NCBI GenBank assembly: GCA_964019425.1
Contig: OZ025788.1
Location: 1,488,001 to 1,552,000 of the forward strand
DNA: 64,000 nucleotides
Origin: Flectonema sp. DT1601
Taxonomy: Eukaryota > Euglenozoa > Diplonemea > Diplonemida > Diplonemidae
Reading direction: 5' to 3'
Part shown: one piece after another, positions 56,875 to 64,000 of the stretch
Layout: every line of letters starts with the position of its first letter
Numbering within the stretch: position 1 is the stretch's first letter
Position numbers and translations under genes: made by a program
The notes under the pieces: generated by a model
The model's input: the letters and a program-made list of their open reading frames with translations, nothing else
The model's database searches: none
Told to the model about the DNA's origin: nothing

Positions 56875-59800
56875 CGCAAACCCGCAAACCCGCAAACCCG
56901 CAAACCCGCAAACCCGCAAACCCACAAACCCGCAAACCCGCAAACCCGCAAACCCGCAAACCCGCAAACCCGCAAACCCGCAAACCCGCAAACCCGCAAA
57001 CCCGCAAACCCGCAAACCCGCAAACCCGCAAACCCGCAAACCCGCAAACCCGCAAACCCGCAAACCCGCAAACCCGCAAACCCGCAAACCCGCAAACCCG
57101 CAAACCCGCAAACCCGCAAACCCGCAAACCCGCAAACCCGCAAACCCGCAAACCCGCAAACCCGCAAACCCGCAAACCCGCAAACCCGCAAACCCGCAAA
57201 CCCGCAAACCCGCAAACCCGCAAACCCGCAAACCCGCAAACCCGCAAACCCGCAAACCCGCAAACCCGCAAACCCGCAAACCCGCAAACCCGCAAACCCG
57301 CAAACCCGCAAACCCGCAAACCCGCAAACCCGCAAACCCGCAAACCCGCAAACCCGCAAACCCGCAAACCCGCAAACCCGCAAACCCGCAAACCCGCAAA
57401 CCCGCAAACCCGCAAACCCGCAAACCCGCAAACCCGCAAACCCGCAAACCCGCAAACCCGCAAACCCGCAAACCCGCAAACCCGCAAACCCGCAAACCCG
57501 CAAACCCGCAAACCCGCAAACCCGCAAACCCGCAAACCCGCAAACCCGCAAACCCGCAAACCCGCAAACCCGCAAACCCGCAAACCCGCAAACCCGCAAA
57601 CCCGCAAACCCGCAAACCCGCAAACCCGCAAACCCGCAAACCCGCAAACCCGCAAACCCGCAAACCCGCAAACCCGCAAACCCGCAAACCCGCAAACCCG
57701 CAAACCCGCAAACCCGCAAACCCGCAAACCCGCAAACCCGCAAACCCGCAAACCCGCAAACCCGCAAACCCGCAAACCCGCAAACCCGCAAACCCGCAAA
57801 CCCGCAAACCCGCAAACCCGCAAACCCGCAAACCCGCAAACCCGCAAACCCGCAAACCCGCAAACCCGCAAACCCGCAAACCCGCAAACCCGCAAACCCG
57901 CAAACCCGCAAACCCGCAAACCCGCAAACCCGCAAACCCGCAAACCCGCAAACCCGCAAACCCGCAAACCCGCAAACCCGCAAACCCGCAAACCCGCAAA
58001 CCCGCAAACCCGCAAACCCGCAAACCCGCAAACCCGCAAACCCGCAAACCCGCAAACCCGCAAACCCGCAAACCCGCAAACCCGCAAACCCGCAAACCCG
58101 CAAACCCGCAAACCCGCAAACCCGCAAACCCGCAAACCCGCAAACCCGCAAACCCGCAAACCCGCAAACCCGCAAACCCGCAAACCCGCAAACCCGCAAA
58201 CCCGCAAACCCGCAAACCCGCAAACCCGCAAACCCGCAAACCCGCAAACCCGCAAACCCGCAAACCCGCAAACCCGCAAACCCGCAAACCCGCAAACCCG
58301 CAAACCCGCAAACCCGCAAACCCGCAAACCCGCAAACCCGCAAACCCGCAAACCCGCAAACCCGCAAACCCGCAAACCCGCAAACCCGCAAACCCGCAAA
58401 CCCGCAAACCCGCAAACCCGCAAACCCGCAAACCCGCAAACCCGCAAACCCGCAAACCCGCAAACCCGCAAACCCGCAAACCCGCAAACCCGCAAACCCG
58501 CAAACCCGCAAACCCGCAAACCCGCAAACCCGCAAACCCGCAAACCCGCAAACCCGCAAACCCGCAAACCCGCAAACCCGCAAACCCGCAAACCCGCAAA
58601 CCCGCAAACCCGCAAACCCGCAAACCCGCAAACCCGCAAACCCGCAAACCCGCAAACCCGCAAACCCGCAAACCCGCAAACCCGCAAACCCGCAAACCCG
58701 CAAACCCGCAAACCCGCAAACCCGCAAACCCGCAAACCCGCAAACCCGCAAACCCGCAAACCCGCAAACCCGCAAACCCGCAAACCCGCAAACCCGCAAA
58801 CCCGCAAACCCGCAAACCCGCAAACCCGCAAACCCGCAAACCCGCAAACCCGCAAACCCGCAAACCCGCAAACCCGCAAACCCGCAAACCCGCAAACCCG
58901 CAAACCCGCAAACCCGCAAACCCGCAAACCCGCAAACCCGCAAACCCGCAAACCCGCAAACCCGCAAACCCGCAAACCCGCAAACCCGCAAACCCGCAAA
59001 CCCGCAAACCCGCAAACCCGCAAACCCGCAAACCCGCAAACCCGCAAACCCGCAAACCCGCAAACCCGCAAACCCGCAAACCCGCAAACCCGCAAACCCG
59101 CAAACCCGCAAACCCGCAAACCCGCAAACCCGCAAACCCGCAAACCCGCAAACCCGCAAACCCGCAAACCCGCAAACCCGCAAACCCGCAAACCCGCAAA
59201 CCCGCAAACCCGCAAACCCGCAAACCCGCAAACCCGCAAACCCGCAAACCCGCAAACCCGCAAACCCGCAAACCCGCAAACCCGCAAACCCGCAAACCCG
59301 CAAACCCGCAAACCCGCAAACCCGCAAACCCGCAAACCCGCAAACCCGCAAACCCGCAAACCCGCAAACCCGCAAACCCGCAAACCCGCAAACCCGCAAA
59401 CCCGCAAACCCGCAAACCCGCAAACCCGCAAACCCGCAAACCCGCAAACCCGCAAACCCGCAAACCCGCAAACCCGCAAACCCGCAAACCCGCAAACCCG
59501 CAAACCCGCAAACCCGCAAACCCGCAAACCCGCAAACCCGCAAACCCGCAAACCCGCAAACCCGCAAACCCGCAAACCCGCAAACCCGCAAACCCGCAAA
59601 CCCGCAAACCCGCAAACCCGCAAACCCGCAAACCCGCAAACCCGCAAACCCGCAAACCCGCAAACCCGCAAACCCGCAAACCCGCAAACCCGCAAACCCG
59701 CAAACCCGCAAACCCGCAAACCCGCAAACCCGCAAACCCGCAAACCCGCAAACCCGCAAACCCGCAAACCCGCAAACCCGCAAACCCGCAAACCCGCAAA

Positions 59801-62800
59801 CCCGCAAACCCGCAAACCCGCAAACCCGCAAACCCGCAAACCCGCAAACCCGCAAACCCGCAAACCCGCAAACCCGCAAACCCGCAAACCCGCAAACCCG
59901 CAAACCCGCAAACCCGCAAACCCGCAAACCCGCAAACCCGCAAACCCGCAAACCCGCAAACCCGCAAACCCGCAAACCCGCAAACCCGCAAACCCGCAAA
60001 CCCGCAAACCCGCAAACCCGCAAACCCGCAAACCCGCAAACCCGCAAACCCGCAAACCCGCAAACCCGCAAACCCGCAAACCCGCAAACCCGCAAACCCG
60101 CAAACCCGCAAACCCGCAAACCCGCAAACCCGCAAACCCGCAAACCCGCAAACCCGCAAACCCGCAAACCCGCAAACCCGCAAACCCGCAAACCCGCAAA
60201 CCCGCAAACCCGCAAACCCGCAAACCCGCAAACCCGCAAACCCGCAAACCCGCAAACCCGCAAACCCGCAAACCCGCAAACCCGCAAACCCGCAAACCCG
60301 CAAACCCGCAAACCCGCAAACCCGCAAACCCGCAAACCCGCAAACCCGCAAACCCGCAAACCCGCAAACCCGCAAACCCGCAAACCCGCAAACCCGCAAA
60401 CCCGCAAACCCGCAAACCCGCAAACCCGCAAACCCGCAAACCCGCAAACCCGCAAACCCGCAAACCCGCAAACCCGCAAACCCGCAAACCCGCAAACCCG
60501 CAAACCCGCAAACCCGCAAACCCGCAAACCCGCAAACCCGCAAACCCGCAAACCCGCAAACCCGCAAACCCGCAAACCCGCAAACCCGCAAACCCGCAAA
60601 CCCGCAAACCCGCAAACCCGCAAACCCGCAAACCCGCAAACCCGCAAACCCGCAAACCCGCAAACCCGCAAACCCGCAAACCCGCAAACCCGCAAACCCG
60701 CAAACCCGCAAACCCGCAAACCCGCAAACCCGCAAACCCGCAAACCCGCAAACCCGCAAACCCGCAAACCCGCAAACCCGCAAACCCGCAAACCCGCAAA
60801 CCCGCAAACCCGCAAACCCGCAAACCCGCAAACCCGCAAACCCGCAAACCCGCAAACCCGCAAACCCGCAAACCCGCAAACCCGCAAACCCGCAAACCCG
60901 CAAACCCGCAAACCCGCAAACCCGCAAACCCGCAAACCCGCAAACCCGCAAACCCGCAAACCCGCAAACCCGCAAACCCGCAAACCCGCAAACCCGCAAA
61001 CCCGCAAACCCGCAAACCCGCAAACCCGCAAACCCGCAAACCCGCAAACCCGCAAACCCGCAAACCCGCAAACCCGCAAACCCGCAAACCCGCAAACCCG
61101 CAAACCCGCAAACCCGCAAACCCGCAAACCCGCAAACCCGCAAACCCGCAAACCCGCAAACCCGCAAACCCGCAAACCCGCAAACCCGCAAACCCGCAAA
61201 CCCGCAAACCCGCAAACCCGCAAACCCGCAAACCCGCAAACCCGCAAACCCGCAAACCCGCAAACCCGCAAACCCGCAAACCCGCAAACCCGCAAACCCG
61301 CAAACCCGCAAACCCGCAAACCCGCAAACCCGCAAACCCGCAAACCCGCAAACCCGCAAACCCGCAAACCCGCAAACCCGCAAACCCGCAAACCCGCAAA
61401 CCCGCAAACCCGCAAACCCGCAAACCCGCAAACCCGCAAACCCGCAAACCCGCAAACCCGCAAACCCGCAAACCCGCAAACCCGCAAACCCGCAAACCCG
61501 CAAACCCGCAAACCCGCAAACCCGCAAACCCGCAAACCCGCAAACCCGCAAACCCGCAAACCCGCAAACCCGCAAACCCGCAAACCCGCAAACCCGCAAA
61601 CCCGCAAACCCGCAAACCCGCAAACCCGCAAACCCGCAAACCCGCAAACCCGCAAACCCGCAAACCCGCAAACCCGCAAACCCGCAAACCCGCAAACCCG
61701 CAAACCCGCAAACCCGCAAACCCGCAAACCCGCAAACCCGCAAACCCGCAAACCCGCAAACCCGCAAACCCGCAAACCCGCAAACCCGCAAACCCGCAAA
61801 CCCGCAAACCCGCAAACCCGCAAACCCGCAAACCCGCAAACCCGCAAACCCGCAAACCCGCAAACCCGCAAACCCGCAAACCCGCAAACCCGCAAACCCG
61901 CAAACCCGCAAACCCGCAAACCCGCAAACCCGCAAACCCGCAAACCCGCAAACCCGCAAACCCGCAAACCCGCAAACCCGCAAACCCGCAAACCCGCAAA
62001 CCCGCAAACCCGCAAACCCGCAAACCCGCAAACCCGCAAACCCGCAAACCCGCAAACCCGCAAACCCGCAAACCCGCAAACCCGCAAACCCGCAAACCCG
62101 CAAACCCGCAAACCCGCAAACCCGCAAACCCGCAAACCCGCAAACCCGCAAACCCGCAAACCCGCAAACCCGCAAACCCGCAAACCCGCAAACCCGCAAA
62201 CCCGCAAACCCGCAAACCCGCAAACCCGCAAACCCGCAAACCCGCAAACCCGCAAACCCGCAAACCCGCAAACCCGCAAACCCGCAAACCCGCAAACCCG
62301 CAAACCCGCAAACCCGCAAACCCGCAAACCCGCAAACCCGCAAACCCGCAAACCCGCAAACCCGCAAACCCGCAAACCCGCAAACCCGCAAACCCGCAAA
62401 CCCGCAAACCCGCAAACCCGCAAACCCGCAAACCCGCAAACCCGCAAACCCGCAAACCCGCAAACCCGCAAACCCGCAAACCCGCAAACCCGCAAACCCG
62501 CAAACCCGCAAACCCGCAAACCCGCAAACCCGCAAACCCGCAAACCCGCAAACCCGCAAACCCGCAAACCCGCAAACCCGCAAACCCGCAAACCCGCAAA
62601 CCCGCAAACCCGCAAACCCGCAAACCCGCAAACCCGCAAACCCGCAAACCCGCAAACCCGCAAACCCGCAAACCCGCAAACCCGCAAACCCGCAAACCCG
62701 CAAACCCGCAAACCCGCAAACCCGCAAACCCGCAAACCCGCAAACCCGCAAACCCGCAAACCCGCAAACCCGCAAACCCGCAAACCCGCAAACCCGCAAA

Positions 62801-64000
62801 CCCGCAAACCCGCAAACCCGCAAACCCGCAAACCCGCAAACCCGCAAACCCGCAAACCCGCAAACCCGCAAACCCGCAAACCCGCAAACCCGCAAACCCG
62901 CAAACCCGCAAACCCGCAAACCCGCAAACCCGCAAACCCGCAAACCCGCAAACCCGCAAACCCGCAAACCCGCAAACCCGCAAACCCGCAAACCCGCAAA
63001 CCCGCAAACCCGCAAACCCGCAAACCCGCAAACCCGCAAACCCGCAAACCCGCAAACCCGCAAACCCGCAAACCCGCAAACCCGCAAACCCGCAAACCCG
63101 CAAACCCGCAAACCCGCAAACCCGCAAACCCGCAAACCCGCAAACCCGCAAACCCGCAAACCCGCAAACCCGCAAACCCGCAAACCCGCAAACCCGCAAA
63201 CCCGCAAACCCGCAAACCCGCAAACCCGCAAACCCGCAAACCCGCAAACCCGCAAACCCGCAAACCCGCAAACCCGCAAACCCGCAAACCCGCAAACCCG
63301 CAAACCCGCAAACCCGCAAACCCGCAAACCCGCAAACCCGCAAACCCGCAAACCCGCAAACCCGCAAACCCGCAAACCCGCAAACCCGCAAACCCGCAAA
63401 CCCGCAAACCCGCAAACCCGCAAACCCGCAAACCCGCAAACCCGCAAACCCGCAAACCCGCAAACCCGCAAACCCGCAAACCCGCAAACCCGCAAACCCG
63501 CAAACCCGCAAACCCGCAAACCCGCAAACCCGCAAACCCGCAAACCCGCAAACCCGCAAACCCGCAAACCCGCAAACCCGCAAACCCGCAAACCCGCAAA
63601 CCCGCAAACCCGCAAACCCGCAAACCCGCAAACCCGCAAACCCGCAAACCCGCAAACCCGCAAACCCGCAAACCCGCAAACCCGCAAACCCGCAAACCCG
63701 CAAACCCGCAAACCCGCAAACCCGCAAACCCGCAAACCCGCAAACCCGCAAACCCGCAAACCCGCAAACCCGCAAACCCGCAAACCCGCAAACCCGCAAA
63801 CCCGCAAACCCGCAAACCCGCAAACCCGCAAACCCGCAAACCCGCAAACCCGCAAACCCGCAAACCCGCAAACCCGCAAACCCGCAAACCCGCAAACCCG
63901 CAAACCCGCAAACCCGCAAACCCGCAAACCCGCAAACCCGCAAACCCGCAAACCCGCAAACCCGCAAACCCGCAAACCCGCAAACCCGCAAACCCGCAAA
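56875..64000. repeat. CCCGCAAA array, about 890 copies, runs off the right edge
   Basis: 7.1 kb of 8-mer with one variant unit that I noticed (CCCACAAA at 56921-56928). It is the continuation of the array at 49313-52020. The C-rich strand is the + strand, so G-rich synthesis would point left; this is the wrong polarity for a right-hand chromosome end. Confidence 0.99.

Noticed and set aside
56811-63999. Three minus-strand reading frames of about 2380 codons (Cys/Gly/Phe/Leu-rich repeats)
   Set aside because: The same artefact in the larger array: all three frames are open and give the same peptide cycle.
32187-64000. CRISPR-like repeat arrays
   Set aside because: The units are directly adjacent with no spacers, and the genome is eukaryotic.
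56875-64000. True right-hand chromosome end
   Set aside because: A right-hand telomere should show the G-rich strand on +; here + is C-rich. The array also continues past the window, so no end is visible.

Overview
This window is nuclear DNA from a eukaryote, most likely a unicellular protist that I cannot place further. It has spliceosomal introns (36 to 172 nt class, donors GTATGT or GTACGT, acceptors CAG), a rolling-circle Helitron, a tyrosine-recombinase retrotransposon of the DIRS/Ngaro group and very long simple tandem arrays. All host genes read on the + strand.

Layout. (1) 1-22171: one giant gene, open at the left edge. About 198 copies of a 99-bp (33-residue) Thr/Pro/Gln-rich repeat are followed by a Ser/Thr-rich stalk, four small introns, one transmembrane helix and a basic cytoplasmic tail ending in a ubiquitin-like fold. 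It is probably a mucin-like cell-surface protein. (2) 24654-26349: a three-exon, TMX-like membrane protein disulfide isomerase; its last two exons supply the rest of the membrane helix and a KKNQ dilysine ER-retrieval tail. (3) 26647-29121: an XPR1/EXS-family phosphate exporter. (4) 29367-30802: a broken P-loop ATPase resembling RHS-type proteins.

(5) 30.8-34.2 kb is a repeat zone: a 70-bp inverted repeat, small arrays of the 8-mer CCCGCAAA, a repeated module with a hairpin, and a stray copy of the Helitron protein tail. (6) 34196-42544 (minus): an intact 2782-residue Helitron Rep/helicase with two OTU-like protease domains. (7) 42.6-49.3 kb: AT-rich interspersed repeats, a tRNA-Leu-like relic, poly-C/poly-G duplications and a 32-bp minisatellite. 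(8) 49313-64000: an 8-mer array at least 9.8 kb long, split by a whole-looking, recent DIRS/Ngaro element (52021-56874) with the A1-ORFs-B1-A2-B2 split direct repeats of that group.

How it fits together. The left half is a gene-bearing segment whose products act at the secretory pathway and membranes (ER disulfide exchange, phosphate export, surface adhesion). The right half is mobile and satellite DNA. Its telomere-like 8-mer (G-rich strand TTTGCGGG) occurs at six places, twice within a shared repeat module, and serves as the landing site of the DIRS-type element. The very long open frames seen inside the 8-mer and 32-bp arrays are translation artefacts, not genes.
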